From CAMLJR01 sp964500675 (GTDB taxonomy: Bacteria; Pseudomonadota; Gammaproteobacteria; Pseudomonadales; CAMLJR01): a stretch of 64,000 nucleotides of DNA. Made by a program: the position numbers and the translations under genes. The notes under the pieces were generated by a model, which was given only the letters and a program-made list of their open reading frames with translations, was not told where the DNA came from and searched no databases. The stretch is from the NCBI GenBank assembly GCA_964500675.1, contig CAZCNY010000001.1, positions 806,001 through 870,000 of the forward strand, given 5' to 3'. Of this stretch, positions 25,938-36,523 are shown piece after piece (the stretch's first letter is position 1; every line of letters starts with the position of its first letter).

Positions 25938-28448
25938 TTGACCTATCTGTCGCGGCCGACCGTCTATCTTTCGGCCTGCCTTCTGTTGTTGCCGGGAACT
26001 GCCCGCAGCGCCGATGCGCAGGGCTGGTCGTGCCTGCCCGCAGCAACCGGGGGCTGGTCCTGCGCAGCCGGGTCCGAGACCGCGACAGCTGCCGCACCAA
26101 AACACACCTCGACAGAACCACTCCTGGCAGCACCAGCACCTCTGGCGGCGCCGAAAACCGCCAACCCTGTTGTCGCCGCATCGCTGCAAAACACTCATTG
26201 GAATTGGGTGAGCACCGATGCCGCTCCCGCCGGCGCTCAATGCTATCAACCAAACGGCGCGTGCGCCGGAGTGTACGTGGAGCCGAGTCAAACTTGGATG
26301 GATGCCGACAAATCCCCCAAAGGACTGCCGGCGCACGCAACCGCCGCCCGTGCTGAGTGGCAGGGCGATGTCATCAATATGGACGGCGATGTCACCGTCA
26401 CGCAGGGCAATACCAAATTGACCGCGGACCGCGCCGAGATGAAGCGCAGCTCGACCCAAATCAACCTGTACGGCAATGTGGTCGTGGATCAGCCGCACCT
26501 CAAAATCACCGGCAACAACGCCGACATGACCACCAGCAACAACTTTGGTCACGTCACCGACGCGCAAATGTTGGACTACAAAACCGGCATACGCGTCACC
26601 GCGAGCAAGCTCACTCGGCGCAAAGAGAATCTCGTCGAACTCGACAAGGCGACTTACACGCGCTGCCCGCCGGACAGCGAAGACTGGCGGTTGGATTCGC
26701 GGCATATTCGTCTGAATCAGGAGAGCGGTCGCGGCGAAGCCGGCGACACAGTGATTCGCGTTGACGACCTTCCAGTGTTTTACACGCCCTATATCAATTT
26801 TCCGATCGACGATCGCCGTCAAACCGGTTTCCTGTGGCCACTGATCGGCAAGAGTTCGTCCGGTTTCGATTTGGCGGTGCCGTACTACATCAACCTGGCA
26901 CCCAACTACGATGCCACGCTGACGCCGCGTGTCGTAACCGATCGCGGCACCATACTTGAAACCGAAGGTCGCTACCTCAATCAATACAGCGAATGGCAAC
27001 TCAACGGTGCCGAGCTCGATAATGACAAAATCACGGGGGATAAACGCTGGTTTTTCGGGGCACAAGAACATGGCAAGTTGAACAGCTACTTCTCCACGCA
27101 TATCGATTACAGCCGTGTCAGTGACGATAATTATTTTCGCGACTTCAGCATCAATAGCCTTAACAGCAAACGACAAACGGCATTGAACGAGCAGGCCGAG
27201 CTTAACCTAGACTACCTCAATTGGTCCTCGTCACTGCTAGTGCAGCAGTATCAAATCATCGACGCGCTGGTCGCCGAACCCTACCGCAAAGCGCCGCAAT
27301 TCTCTATCAGCCGCAACGCGGACGGCGATAATTTCAAGTTCGACTACAACCTGCTTGCCGAGATCACCCGCTTCGATTACGACAATCAGAACTCGGCAGC
27401 GAGCTCTCGAGTTACGGGCAATCGAATCTATCTCGAGCCCGGCATTAGTTTTCCAATACGTTGGAATGCGAGTTTTTTTAACCCTGAGCTGCGCATGCGC
27501 TATGTCGGTTACGATCTCACGCGACCCGATACACTACCGGGCTCCACACACCCGCATGCTGCGGTGCCAGAAACTATTCTCGATTCGGGCTTGCTGTTCG
27601 AGCGCGATGCCTCATTGTTCGGTTCGTCCTATCTGCAAACACTGGAGCCGCGGCTCTACTATCTAAACAGCCCCTATCAGAAGCAGACCGATCAACCTTT
27701 ATTCGATACAAGTCCGCTCACTTTCGATTATCAGCAGCTGTTTCAGCCACGCCGCATGGTCGGTCACGATCGCCTCGAAGACTTCAACCAGCTCACAGTA
27801 GGCATGACATCGCGCATTATCAAAAACGATTCGGGGGCGGAACTCGGTCACGTCAGCGTCGGTCAGATTTTTTACTTTTCGAATCGCCGCGTAAACACAT
27901 CCTCCGTGGAGTCCACGGATAGCCAGGCCAGCTCGGCGATAGCCGGTCAAATTACGCTGCAGCCCGTGCAGTCGGTGTGGGCATCGAGCAATATCCTGTG
28001 GGATCAGAGCAACAACCAAATTCAGCAGGGCAATGTCTCAGCGCATTACGACGCCGAGAGCGGCGCGATTTTCAATCTCGCCTATCGCTACAACCAAGCC
28101 GACCCGACGGTTTCGACCCTCAGCAACGGCCTGCGCCAAGCAGACATCTCAGGTGCCGTGCCACTGAATCAGCGCTGGCGCCTGCTGGCGCGCTTTAACT
28201 ACGATCTCACGCTGCACACGACGCTTGAGGACTTGATCGGTATCGAATATGAGGATTGTTGTTGGGTTACGCGCGTCGCGTATCAGCGAGCGGTGCTGGC
28301 GGATCAGCTCAGCGCGCTCGGAGAACCCGTGCTACAGCGGGATCGCACACTCGTCATTGAATTTCAACTGAAAGGGCTCGGCGGCTTAGGTCAAAAAATG
28401 AATACGCTGCTGCAAGAAAGTATTTGGGGGTATCGTGACCGCTATTAG
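25938..28448 (+). CDS. lptD: LPS-assembly outer membrane protein LptD
   Basis: An 836-aa outer-membrane beta-barrel that inserts lipopolysaccharide into the outer leaflet with LptE. The start must be TTG 25938, because the codon just before it is a TAA stop and no ATG precedes the signal peptide (cleavage near ARS-ADA). The N-terminal LptA-like jellyroll (about 145-260) has GDVTVTQGNTKLTADRAEMK. The barrel fills the rest. Disulfide-forming cysteines are visible at C32/C42, near 243 (YTRCPP) and as a CC pair in EYEDCCWVTR. Residues 45-85 are Ala/Pro/Thr-rich. It heads the lptD-surA-pdxA-rsmA-apaGH operon. Confidence 0.95.
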   Translation: MTYLSRPTVYLSACLLLLPGTARSADAQGWSCLPAATGGWSCAAGSETATAAAPKHTSTEPLLAAPAPLAAPKTANPVVAASLQNTHWNWVSTDAAPAGAQCYQPNGACAGVYVEPSQTWMDADKSPKGLPAHATAARAEWQGDVINMDGDVTVTQGNTKLTADRAEMKRSSTQINLYGNVVVDQPHLKITGNNADMTTSNNFGHVTDAQMLDYKTGIRVTASKLTRRKENLVELDKATYTRCPPDSEDWRLDSRHIRLNQESGRGEAGDTVIRVDDLPVFYTPYINFPIDDRRQTGFLWPLIGKSSSGFDLAVPYYINLAPNYDATLTPRVVTDRGTILETEGRYLNQYSEWQLNGAELDNDKITGDKRWFFGAQEHGKLNSYFSTHIDYSRVSDDNYFRDFSINSLNSKRQTALNEQAELNLDYLNWSSSLLVQQYQIIDALVAEPYRKAPQFSISRNADGDNFKFDYNLLAEITRFDYDNQNSAASSRVTGNRIYLEPGISFPIRWNASFFNPELRMRYVGYDLTRPDTLPGSTHPHAAVPETILDSGLLFERDASLFGSSYLQTLEPRLYYLNSPYQKQTDQPLFDTSPLTFDYQQLFQPRRMVGHDRLEDFNQLTVGMTSRIIKNDSGAELGHVSVGQIFYFSNRRVNTSSVESTDSQASSAIAGQITLQPVQSVWASSNILWDQSNNQIQQGNVSAHYDAESGAIFNLAYRYNQADPTVSTLSNGLRQADISGAVPLNQRWRLLARFNYDLTLHTTLEDLIGIEYEDCCWVTRVAYQRAVLADQLSALGEPVLQRDRTLVIEFQLKGLGGLGQKMNTLLQESIWGYRDRY

Positions 28449-29814
28449 ATCCACACACCGTGCTATGAGCTTCACATGCCGCGCCGTAAGACGGCTATGC
28501 GCACTCGCGTTGTCGCTGCAATTATTTGCGCTGCCGGCAATGGCGCAAACAGCCGCTGCGAGCGATACGGCTGCACCCGCTGCACCCGCTGCACCCGCTG
28601 AAAATAATGCATCGCAACAAATGCTCGATCGCATTATCGCCGTCGTCGATGACGATGTAATTTTAGCCAGCGAACTACGAGATGCCGTCAATCTCGCCAC
28701 GCTCAACATCAAGCGCGCCAAGCGCGAGCTGCCGCCGCCCGAGCAATTGCGCCGACAAGTTTTCGATCAACTCGTGCTCGATAGTCTGCAATTGCAAATC
28801 GCCAAGCGGGCGGGCGTGCGCATTTCCGATAGCGAATTAAACGACCAGATGGAGCAGATCGCTCATCAAAACCACATGACGCTCGAAGAGTTCTCGCAAG
28901 CGCTCTCCAAGGACGGTACGCCCTATGCTCAAGTGCGCGAACAACTGCGCAAAGAAATGCTGATTAAGCGCGTCCAACAAGGCAGCGTCAGCGAGCGTGT
29001 GCAAATCACCGATCAAGAGGTCGACAACTTTTTAAACTCCGCCGAGGGGCGAGCGGTGACAGCACCTCAATACCATGTGTTGCACGCGTTGCTGCCGATC
29101 GGCGCCGGCGACGACCCTGCCGCCGTGCAGCGCTTCGCCGAACAGCTGACCACACGTTTGCGCGCGGGGGAAGACTTCGATCGTGTCGTCGCTACACCAG
29201 GGCCAGTAAAAATACAGAGCAGCGATCTGGGCTGGCATAACCGCAATGAATTGCCGGGGCTGGTCGCCAATATGGTGCCGAACCTGAAAGCCGGAGAAGT
29301 CGCAGACCCCGTGCGCAATGCCAGCGGTTATCACATCATCAAACTTGTCGAGGTGCATGGCAAAGGTGAAATTATTGAGCAGACCAAAGTGCGCCACATT
29401 TTGCTCAAGCCTTCGGCTATCCGCAGTGACGAACAATGCAAACAGCTCGCCGCCGAATTGCGCCAACGCGTGCTCAACGGCGCCGATTTCGCCGCGCTCG
29501 CACGCCAATATTCGGAAGATATCGGCTCGGCGATGGAGGGCGGCGAACTCGGCTGGACGAATCCGGGCCAGCTCGTTGCCGCATTTCAACGCGCGATGGA
29601 TGCCACCAAAATCGGTGAAATTAGCGAACCGTTTCAAAGCCGCTATGGCTGGCACATTTTGCTCGTCGAAGACCGCCGCAAGCAGGACGTCACCGACGAA
29701 ATCCGCCACAACATCGCGCGCAATTACTTACACGAGAAAAAGTATCAGGAGGAGCTCGACAATTGGTTGCGCAAAATTCGCGACGGCGCCTTCGTCGATA
29801 TCAAAAAAGCGTGA
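28435..29814 (+). CDS. surA: periplasmic peptidyl-prolyl isomerase / chaperone SurA
   Basis: A 459-aa chaperone for outer-membrane proteins. GTG 28435, with a GGGGG site, overlaps lptD by 14 bases; ATG 28465 is an alternative that still keeps the signal peptide (cleavage AMA-QT). The SurA N-domain begins LDRIIAVVDDDVILASEL. Two parvulin domains follow: YHVLHALLPI...AGEDFDRV and KVRHILLKPSAI...NGADFAALA...GGELGWTNPG. The linker after the signal peptide contains three AAP repeats. LptD is a known SurA client, and the two are adjacent and translationally coupled. Confidence 0.96.
   Translation: MTAIRSTHRAMSFTCRAVRRLCALALSLQLFALPAMAQTAAASDTAAPAAPAAPAENNASQQMLDRIIAVVDDDVILASELRDAVNLATLNIKRAKRELPPPEQLRRQVFDQLVLDSLQLQIAKRAGVRISDSELNDQMEQIAHQNHMTLEEFSQALSKDGTPYAQVREQLRKEMLIKRVQQGSVSERVQITDQEVDNFLNSAEGRAVTAPQYHVLHALLPIGAGDDPAAVQRFAEQLTTRLRAGEDFDRVVATPGPVKIQSSDLGWHNRNELPGLVANMVPNLKAGEVADPVRNASGYHIIKLVEVHGKGEIIEQTKVRHILLKPSAIRSDEQCKQLAAELRQRVLNGADFAALARQYSEDIGSAMEGGELGWTNPGQLVAAFQRAMDATKIGEISEPFQSRYGWHILLVEDRRKQDVTDEIRHNIARNYLHEKKYQEELDNWLRKIRDGAFVDIKKA
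28570..28596 (+). repeat. 9-bp tandem repeat (GCTGCACCC x3) in surA
   Basis: Three perfect copies encode Ala-Ala-Pro steps in the flexible segment just after the SurA signal peptide. Such an in-frame microsatellite can change length without breaking the gene. Confidence 0.85.
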
Positions 29815-29826
29815 TTCGCCGCTGCG

Positions 29827-30842
<1,016 letters not shown>

Positions 30843-30843
<1 letters not shown>

Positions 30844-31649
30844 TGGAACATCGCGCCCGCAAACGCTTCGGCCAAAACTTTCTGCACGATCAGAATGTCA
30901 TCGATCGCATCGTGCGCGCGATCCGCCCTCAACGCGGCGAAGCGCTACTCGAAATCGGTCCTGGGCGCGGCGCACTGACCAGCGCCCTGCTCGATAGCGG
31001 CTGCGAATTGCACGCGCTCGAACTCGACCGCGATCTCGTCGCTCTGCTCACACAAAAATTTGGCGACAACCCACACTTTCACCTACAGCAAGGCGACGCG
31101 CTTAAATTTGATTTTGGAACAGTGGCGCGCGCCGAAGAAAAATTGCGCGTGGTCGGTAACCTGCCCTACAACATCTCGACGCCGCTGATTTTTCATCTAC
31201 TGCAGCAAAGCGCGCTGATCGCCGACATGCACTTCATGCTGCAAAAAGAAGTCGTAGAACGTCTCGTCGCCACTCCCAACAGCAAGGATTACGGCCGCCT
31301 GGGCATCATGGCGCAATATTTTTGCCGCATCGAGCCATTGCTCGACGTACCTTCCGGCGCGTTTTCGCCGCAGCCCAAGGTACAATCCGCCGTGGTAAGA
31401 TTGACGCCTCACGAGAAGCTACCGCATCCGGCAAAATCGATCGAAGCACTGCAACAGGTCGTGCGCACGGCGTTTAATCAGCGTCGCAAAACACTGCGCA
31501 ATGCGCTGCAGACGCTATTTAATGCGGAAGATATCATCGCGTGTGATATCGATCCGAGCACGCGCCCCGAAACACTGACGCTAGCCGAGTACGTCGTGCT
31601 CGCGGATCGCTTGGGTGAAGGCCCTTGCGCGGCAAAAACCGGTATTTAA
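30843..31649 (+). CDS. rsmA: 16S rRNA dimethyladenosine transferase (KsgA)
   Basis: A 268-aa methyltransferase that dimethylates two adjacent adenosines near the 3' end of 16S rRNA, a late step of small-subunit assembly. MEHRARKRFGQNFLHD, the AdoMet loop EIGPGRGALTSAL, and the catalytic NLPYNISTPLIFHLL are present; FSPQPKVQSAVVRL and FNQRRKTLRNAL follow. ATG 30843 overlaps the pdxA stop by 1 base, giving coupled translation. Confidence 0.97.
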
Positions 31650-31699
31650 TCGGATGATTCATGCCCGATGCACTTTTTCATGACATATAACACTTATCC

Positions 31700-32077
31700 A
31701 TGACCGATAATCCAACCATAAAAATCGAAGTCGCGACGCGCTATCTGGCCGAGCAATCCGCGCCCGCTGAAAATCGCTTCGTCTTCGCCTACACCATCAC
31801 GATCAGCAATCGCGGACCAGGCGCCGTCCAGCTGCTTTCGCGGCATTGGCGCATCACCGATGCCAACAATCGCTTGCAGGAAGTGCGCGGCAATGGCGTT
31901 GTCGGCGAGCAACCGCTGATCGAACCGGGCGATAGTTATACCTACACGAGCGGCTCGATGCTGGAAACACCCGTTGGCACCATGGAGGGCAGCTATCAAA
32001 TGGTCGCTGCGGACGGTAGCCACTTCGATGCGCCGATCGCCATCTTCTCTCTCGCGCAACCGGGCGCGCTGCACTGA
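31700..32077 (+). CDS. apaG: ApaG protein (Co2+/Mg2+ efflux-associated, ApaG domain)
   Basis: A 125-aa protein folding as a single fibronectin-III-like ApaG domain (whole length). Conserved features: the N-terminal strand IKIEVATRYL, FAYTITISNRGPGAVQLLSRHW with the R-H-W motif, GNGVVGEQPLIEPGDSYTYTSG and TPVGTMEGSYQM. The biochemical role is unsettled; genetic links to cobalt resistance and to ApaH are known. It is followed 9 bases later by apaH. Confidence 0.95.
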   Translation: MTDNPTIKIEVATRYLAEQSAPAENRFVFAYTITISNRGPGAVQLLSRHWRITDANNRLQEVRGNGVVGEQPLIEPGDSYTYTSGSMLETPVGTMEGSYQMVAADGSHFDAPIAIFSLAQPGALH

Positions 32078-32086
32078 TCGACGCCA

Positions 32087-32887
32087 ATGACCCGCTACGT
32101 TGTCGGTGATGTGCAAGGCTGCTTTGCGCCCCTGCAGCGCTTGCTCAAGCGCGTCAAATTCGATGCCGCGCACGATCAGCTCTGGTGCGTCGGCGATATC
32201 GTCAACCGCGGCCCGCAATCGTTGGAGTGTTTACGTTTTTTTTTCGAACTGGGCGATAGCGCGCGCGTCGTCCTCGGCAACCATGACCTGCATCTGCTCG
32301 CGGTCGCTCATGGCGTGCGCCCGCTCAAACGCGGCGATACGTTGCGGCCGATTTTGGATGCACCCGACTGCGCCGAATTATTGGCCTGGCTGCGCCGCCA
32401 ACCGCTGCTGTATCGCGACGGCGACTATACGATGATCCACGCCGGTCTGGCACCGCAATGGTCCGTTGCACGCGCCCAACAACTCGCCAATGAAATCGCG
32501 GCGGTGCTACAAAGCGATCGACTCGTCGAATTTCTGCGCGGCATGTACGGCGACACGCCGAGCAATTGGTCTGACGATCTGCGCGGCGTCGAACGCTGGC
32601 GCACCATCACCAACTATTTCACGCGCCTGCGCTTTTGCAGCGCCAGCGGCGAGCTCGATCTGAAAAGCAAGGAAGGGCCGGATACCGCCCAACCCGGATT
32701 TATGCCGTGGTTCGACGTGCCGCAACGAAAGAGTGCCGGAGATACACTGATCGTCGGCCATTGGGCAATGCTGATGGGAAACACCCGGCGCAACGACGTC
32801 ATCGCACTCGATACCGGCTGCGTCTGGGGCAATCGTTTGACATTGTTAAACCTGGAAACACAAGCACTCTCGGCCTGCGAGTGCTAA
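32087..32887 (+). CDS. apaH: bis(5'-nucleosyl)-tetraphosphatase, symmetrical
   Basis: A 266-aa metallophosphoesterase hydrolysing Ap4A to two ADP and also decapping Np4-capped RNA in E. coli. The three phosphoesterase blocks are GDVQGCFAPL, GDIVNRGPQSLE and LGNHDLHLLAVA; later HAGLAPQW and IVGHWAMLMG give the remaining metal ligands. It is last in the lptD-surA-pdxA-rsmA-apaGH operon. A 7-bp inverted repeat (AGCACTC/GAGTGCT) sits over its final codons but lacks a U-run. Confidence 0.97.
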   Translation: MTRYVVGDVQGCFAPLQRLLKRVKFDAAHDQLWCVGDIVNRGPQSLECLRFFFELGDSARVVLGNHDLHLLAVAHGVRPLKRGDTLRPILDAPDCAELLAWLRRQPLLYRDGDYTMIHAGLAPQWSVARAQQLANEIAAVLQSDRLVEFLRGMYGDTPSNWSDDLRGVERWRTITNYFTRLRFCSASGELDLKSKEGPDTAQPGFMPWFDVPQRKSAGDTLIVGHWAMLMGNTRRNDVIALDTGCVWGNRLTLLNLETQALSACEC

Positions 32888-32918
32888 CTTGCGGTTTACT
32901 TATGTTTACTCAACTGCT

Positions 32919-32996
32919 AGCGCTTAACTCTTTTGCTTATATTGAGTTACGACAACCTTACAATCAGAGCTTAATTACTCCGGTACGCTAAGCGCT
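32919..32996. repeat. nested inverted repeats in the apaH-prkA intergenic region
   Basis: AGCGCTTA (32919-32926) pairs with TAAGCGCT (32989-32996), and inside it TAACTC (32925-32930) pairs with GAGTTA (32944-32949). The 346-base gap 32888-33233 is AT-rich and otherwise holds one short hydrophobic reading frame. The palindromes could be regulator sites for the prkA operon or an RNA structure; no known consensus was recognised. Confidence 0.4.
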
Positions 32997-33070
32997 GACA
33001 AATCGATTGAAGTCGACGCCTGAATTCTTCCTCTGCAAACTATCCATTGCGCCGCACTTCGCAAACGGCG

Positions 33071-33196
33071 ATGATGCAAGCAATCACATTATTTTCGATA
33101 GTGAAAAATTTATTTATTTTTTCTCTGTCGAATCTGCTAACGCTATGGCTCTTCGCAGTATTGCAGCCTATTCTTAGCTTACCGAGCCGGCATTAA
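33071..33196 (+). CDS. possible small membrane protein upstream of prkA (41 aa)
   Basis: A 41-codon frame, ATG-ATG start to TAA, translating to MMQAITLFSIVKNLFIFSLS then NLLTLWLFAVLQPILSLPSR-H. It would form one long hydrophobic helix with Lys only near residue 12. No clear ribosome-binding site precedes it and the DNA is AT-rich, which favours hydrophobic codons by chance, so coding status is doubtful. Confidence 0.22.
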   Translation: MMQAITLFSIVKNLFIFSLSNLLTLWLFAVLQPILSLPSRH

Positions 33197-33233
33197 ATTC
33201 CGTCATTGACGAGCTGACGCAAGAGGTACGTAC

Positions 33234-35156
33234 ATGAGCATATTCAATCATTTTCGCGACCGCTACGAAGCCACGCAGGAAGAGCAATACACGCTACAGG
33301 AATATTTGGAGCTGTGTAAAAAGGATCGCTCGGTATATGCGAATGCCGCCGAGCGGCTGCTTATGGCTATCGGCGAGCCGGAAATGGTTGACACGTCGCG
33401 CGACTCGCGCCTGAGCCGGATGTTCCAAAATAAAATCATTCGCCGCTATAAAGCATTTGACGAATTTTACGGCATGGAAGAAGCAATCGAGCAAATCGTC
33501 TCGTATTTCCGCCACGCCGCGCAGGGGCTCGAAGAGAAGAAACAAATTCTGTATCTGCTCGGTCCGGTCGGTGGCGGCAAATCATCGCTGGCCGAACGAC
33601 TCAAATTATTGATCGAACATGAGCCGATTTATTGCCTCAAAGGTTCGCCCGTATTTGAATCGCCGCTGGGTTTGTTCGACGCCGACGAAGACGGCCAAAT
33701 CCTCGAAGAGGATTACGGCATTCCGCGCCGCTATGTTAAAACCATCATGTCGCCGTGGGCAGTTAAACGTCTGCACGAATTCAAAGGCGACATCAGCCAG
33801 TTCCGTGTCGTCAAATTATATCCTTCGCGACTCGACCAGATCGCTGTCAGCAAAACCGAACCGGGCGATGAAAATAACCAGGATATTTCGGCATTGGTCG
33901 GCAAAGTCGATATTCGCAAACTCGAAGAGTTTCCGCAGAACGACCCGGACGCTTACGCATTTTCAGGCGGGCTGTGCCGCGCCAATCAAGGCGTGATGGA
34001 ATTCGTCGAGATGTTCAAAGCGCCGATTAAAGTGTTGCATCCACTCCTGACCGCGACACAGGAAGGCAATTACAACGGCACCGAAGGCATGGGCGCGATT
34101 CCATTTGAAGGCGTCATCCTCGCACACTCGAACGAGTCGGAATGGCAAGCGTTCAGAAACAACAAGAACAATGAAGCGTTTCTCGATCGGGTTTATATCG
34201 TTAAGGTGCCGTACTGCCTCCGTGTCACCGAGGAAATAAAAATCTACGACAAGCTGCTCGTCAACAGCTCGCTTGTGAAAGCGCCGTGCGCACCCGATAC
34301 ACTGAAAATGTTGGCGCAATTTATCGTGTTATCGCGGCTGAAAGAGCCCGAGAATTCGAATGTCTACTCGAAGATGCGGGTATACGACGGCGAAAATTTG
34401 AAAGATACCGACCCAAAAGCAAAAAGCATTCAGGAATACCACGATGCCGCTGGCGTCAACGAAGGTATGGAAGGCTTATCAACGCGCTTTGCATTCAAGA
34501 TTTTGTCAAAAGTGTTTAATTTCGATCCGACCGAGATCGCTGCGAATCCGGTTCATCTGCTCTATGTCATCGAACAGCAAATCGAGCAGGAACAATACTC
34601 GCAGGAAACCGCCGAGCGTTACTTGCGCTTCATTAAAGAGTATCTGGCACCGCATTACGTCGAATTCATCGGCAAGGAAATTCAAACGGCATACCTCGAA
34701 TCGTATTCGGAGTACGGTCAAAACATTTTCGACCGCTACGTGACTTACGCGGATTTCTGGATACAGGATCAGGAATATCGCGATCCCGAAACCGGCGAAA
34801 TACTCAACCGCGCGGCACTCAACGAGGATCTCGAAAAGATCGAGAAACCTGCGGGCATTAGCAATCCAAAAGATTTCCGCCACGAGATCGTCAATTTTGT
34901 GCTGCGCGCACGCGCGAACAATAACGGTAAAAATCCCGATTGGCGCAGCTACGAAAAATTGCGCGCCGTGATCGAGAAGAAAATGTTCGCGAATACCGAG
35001 GATCTGCTGCCCGTAATTTCCTTCAACGCCAAAGCCTCGACCGAGGACCAGAAGAAGCACAACGATTTCGTCAAACGCATGGTCGAACGCGGCTACACCG
35101 AGAAACAGGTGCGGCTGCTATCCGAGTGGTACTTGCGTGTGCGCAAATCGCAATAG
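33234..35156 (+). CDS. prkA: PrkA-type serine protein kinase / AAA protein (YeaG)
   Basis: A 640-aa stress protein. The N-terminal AAA-like domain has a Walker A loop GPVGGGKSS (residues 110-118); the C-terminal part carries the PrkA kinase-like domain (from about residue 400). In E. coli the yeaG homologue is induced by RpoS and nitrogen starvation. SD sequence AGAGGTA precedes ATG 33234. It heads a prkA-yeaH-spoVR operon that is widespread in proteobacteria. Phosphorylation targets cannot be told from sequence. Confidence 0.95.
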   Translation: MSIFNHFRDRYEATQEEQYTLQEYLELCKKDRSVYANAAERLLMAIGEPEMVDTSRDSRLSRMFQNKIIRRYKAFDEFYGMEEAIEQIVSYFRHAAQGLEEKKQILYLLGPVGGGKSSLAERLKLLIEHEPIYCLKGSPVFESPLGLFDADEDGQILEEDYGIPRRYVKTIMSPWAVKRLHEFKGDISQFRVVKLYPSRLDQIAVSKTEPGDENNQDISALVGKVDIRKLEEFPQNDPDAYAFSGGLCRANQGVMEFVEMFKAPIKVLHPLLTATQEGNYNGTEGMGAIPFEGVILAHSNESEWQAFRNNKNNEAFLDRVYIVKVPYCLRVTEEIKIYDKLLVNSSLVKAPCAPDTLKMLAQFIVLSRLKEPENSNVYSKMRVYDGENLKDTDPKAKSIQEYHDAAGVNEGMEGLSTRFAFKILSKVFNFDPTEIAANPVHLLYVIEQQIEQEQYSQETAERYLRFIKEYLAPHYVEFIGKEIQTAYLESYSEYGQNIFDRYVTYADFWIQDQEYRDPETGEILNRAALNEDLEKIEKPAGISNPKDFRHEIVNFVLRARANNNGKNPDWRSYEKLRAVIEKKMFANTEDLLPVISFNAKASTEDQKKHNDFVKRMVERGYTEKQVRLLSEWYLRVRKSQ

Positions 35157-35251
35157 ACTTGTGCTTAAATCGCAATAGCGCACGCACAACTCGCCGTGAA
35201 CCATCGTTTCACGGGATTGTGCAAACGTAGCGGGTGGAGGGTAAGTACAGC

Positions 35252-36523
35252 GTGAGCCATCTGATCGATCGACGGTTGAACGGCAAGAACAAGAGTGCCG
35301 TCAACCGCCAGCGCTTTCTGCGTCGTTACAAAAAACATATCCAGAAAGCCGTTTCGGATGCGGTCGGTAAACGCTCGATCACCGATATCGAACAGGGCGA
35401 AAAAATCACGATCCCGAGCCAGGATGTCGGTGAACCGGTGTTGGGTCATGGCCCCGGCGGCAAGCGGAGCGTCGTGCATCCCGGCAACAAAGAATTTGTC
35501 GCCGGCGACAAAGTGCCGCGCCCTCAGGGTGGCGGCGGTGGCGGCAATGGCCGCGCCAGCAACAGCGGCGAAGGCATGGATGAATTCGCATTTCAAATTA
35601 CACAGGAAGAGTTTCTCGAATTCATGTTCGAGGATCTCGCCTTACCGAATCTCGTCAAACGCCAACTCGCCGGCACCGAAGTATTCAAATACCGCCGCGG
35701 CGGTTTCAGTAGCGTCGGCACGCCGAATCAAATCAACATCGTGCGCTCACTGCGCGCCGCAAATGCGCGCCGCATCGCGCTGGGCGGCCCAAAGCGCAAA
35801 CGCATTCGCGAACTGGAAGAGGAATTGGCGCTGTTAATCGCGGCCGACCCGGTATTGCGCAATGACAAGCGTATAGGCGAAATCGAAGAGGAAATCGCAC
35901 TACTCAAGCGTAAAATCGAACGTCTGCCCTTCATCGACCAGTTCGATATCAAATACAACCTGAACATCAAAGAACCGCAACCGTCGTCGAAAGCCGTGAT
36001 GTTTTGCATCATGGATGTCTCCGGCTCGATGAATCAGGCCACGAAAGATATGGCCAAACGTTTTTTCATCCTGTTGTATCTGTTTTTGAAGCGCAATTAC
36101 GATCACACCGAAGTCGTCTTTATTCGTCACCACACGAGCGCGAAAGAAGTCGACGAGGAAGAGTTTTTCTATTCGCGCGAAACAGGGGGCACTATAGTTT
36201 CGAGCGCGTTGCGTTTGATGAAAGACATCATGAGCGACCGCTACCCGGCATCCGAATGGAATATCTACGGCGCACAGGCTTCCGACGGCGATAATTGGAA
36301 CGACGATTCAAGTGTGTGCTACGAATTGTTGACCAAGGAAATCATGCCGTTTCTGCAACATTATTCGTATGTTGAAATCACGCCGCGCGAACATCAAGCG
36401 CTGTGGGCCGAATACGAGCAGGTGCAAACGCTGTTTCCGGAAACCTTTGCCATACAGCAAATTGTCGATTTGCCCGATATCTATCCGGTCTTTCGCGAAT
36501 TGTTTCAGAGGCGCACTGCATGA
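35252..36523 (+). CDS. yeaH: YeaH/DUF444 family von Willebrand A-domain protein
   Basis: A 423-aa protein of the DUF444 family. GTG 35252 after GGAGGG gives the conserved N-terminus HLIDRRLNGKNKSAVNRQRF; starting upstream adds non-conserved residues. Further motifs: VVHPGNKEFVAGD, a Gly-rich linker (GGGGGGNG), ITQEEFLEFMFEDLALPNLV, and the VWA metal site MFCIMDVSGSMNQ with TGGT later. It is co-expressed with PrkA and SpoVR; its partner role is not established. Stop overlaps the spoVR ATG (ATGA). Confidence 0.94.
   Translation: MSHLIDRRLNGKNKSAVNRQRFLRRYKKHIQKAVSDAVGKRSITDIEQGEKITIPSQDVGEPVLGHGPGGKRSVVHPGNKEFVAGDKVPRPQGGGGGGNGRASNSGEGMDEFAFQITQEEFLEFMFEDLALPNLVKRQLAGTEVFKYRRGGFSSVGTPNQINIVRSLRAANARRIALGGPKRKRIRELEEELALLIAADPVLRNDKRIGEIEEEIALLKRKIERLPFIDQFDIKYNLNIKEPQPSSKAVMFCIMDVSGSMNQATKDMAKRFFILLYLFLKRNYDHTEVVFIRHHTSAKEVDEEEFFYSRETGGTIVSSALRLMKDIMSDRYPASEWNIYGAQASDGDNWNDDSSVCYELLTKEIMPFLQHYSYVEITPREHQALWAEYEQVQTLFPETFAIQQIVDLPDIYPVFRELFQRRTA

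Noticed and set aside
25908..27176. Minus-strand open frame of 422 codons opposite lptD
   Set aside because: lptD on the plus strand has clear family features; the antisense frame has no domain or ribosome site.
32863..32885. AGCACTC/GAGTGCT hairpin at the end of apaH as a terminator
   Set aside because: It covers the last codons and is not followed by a U-run, so termination there is unlikely.
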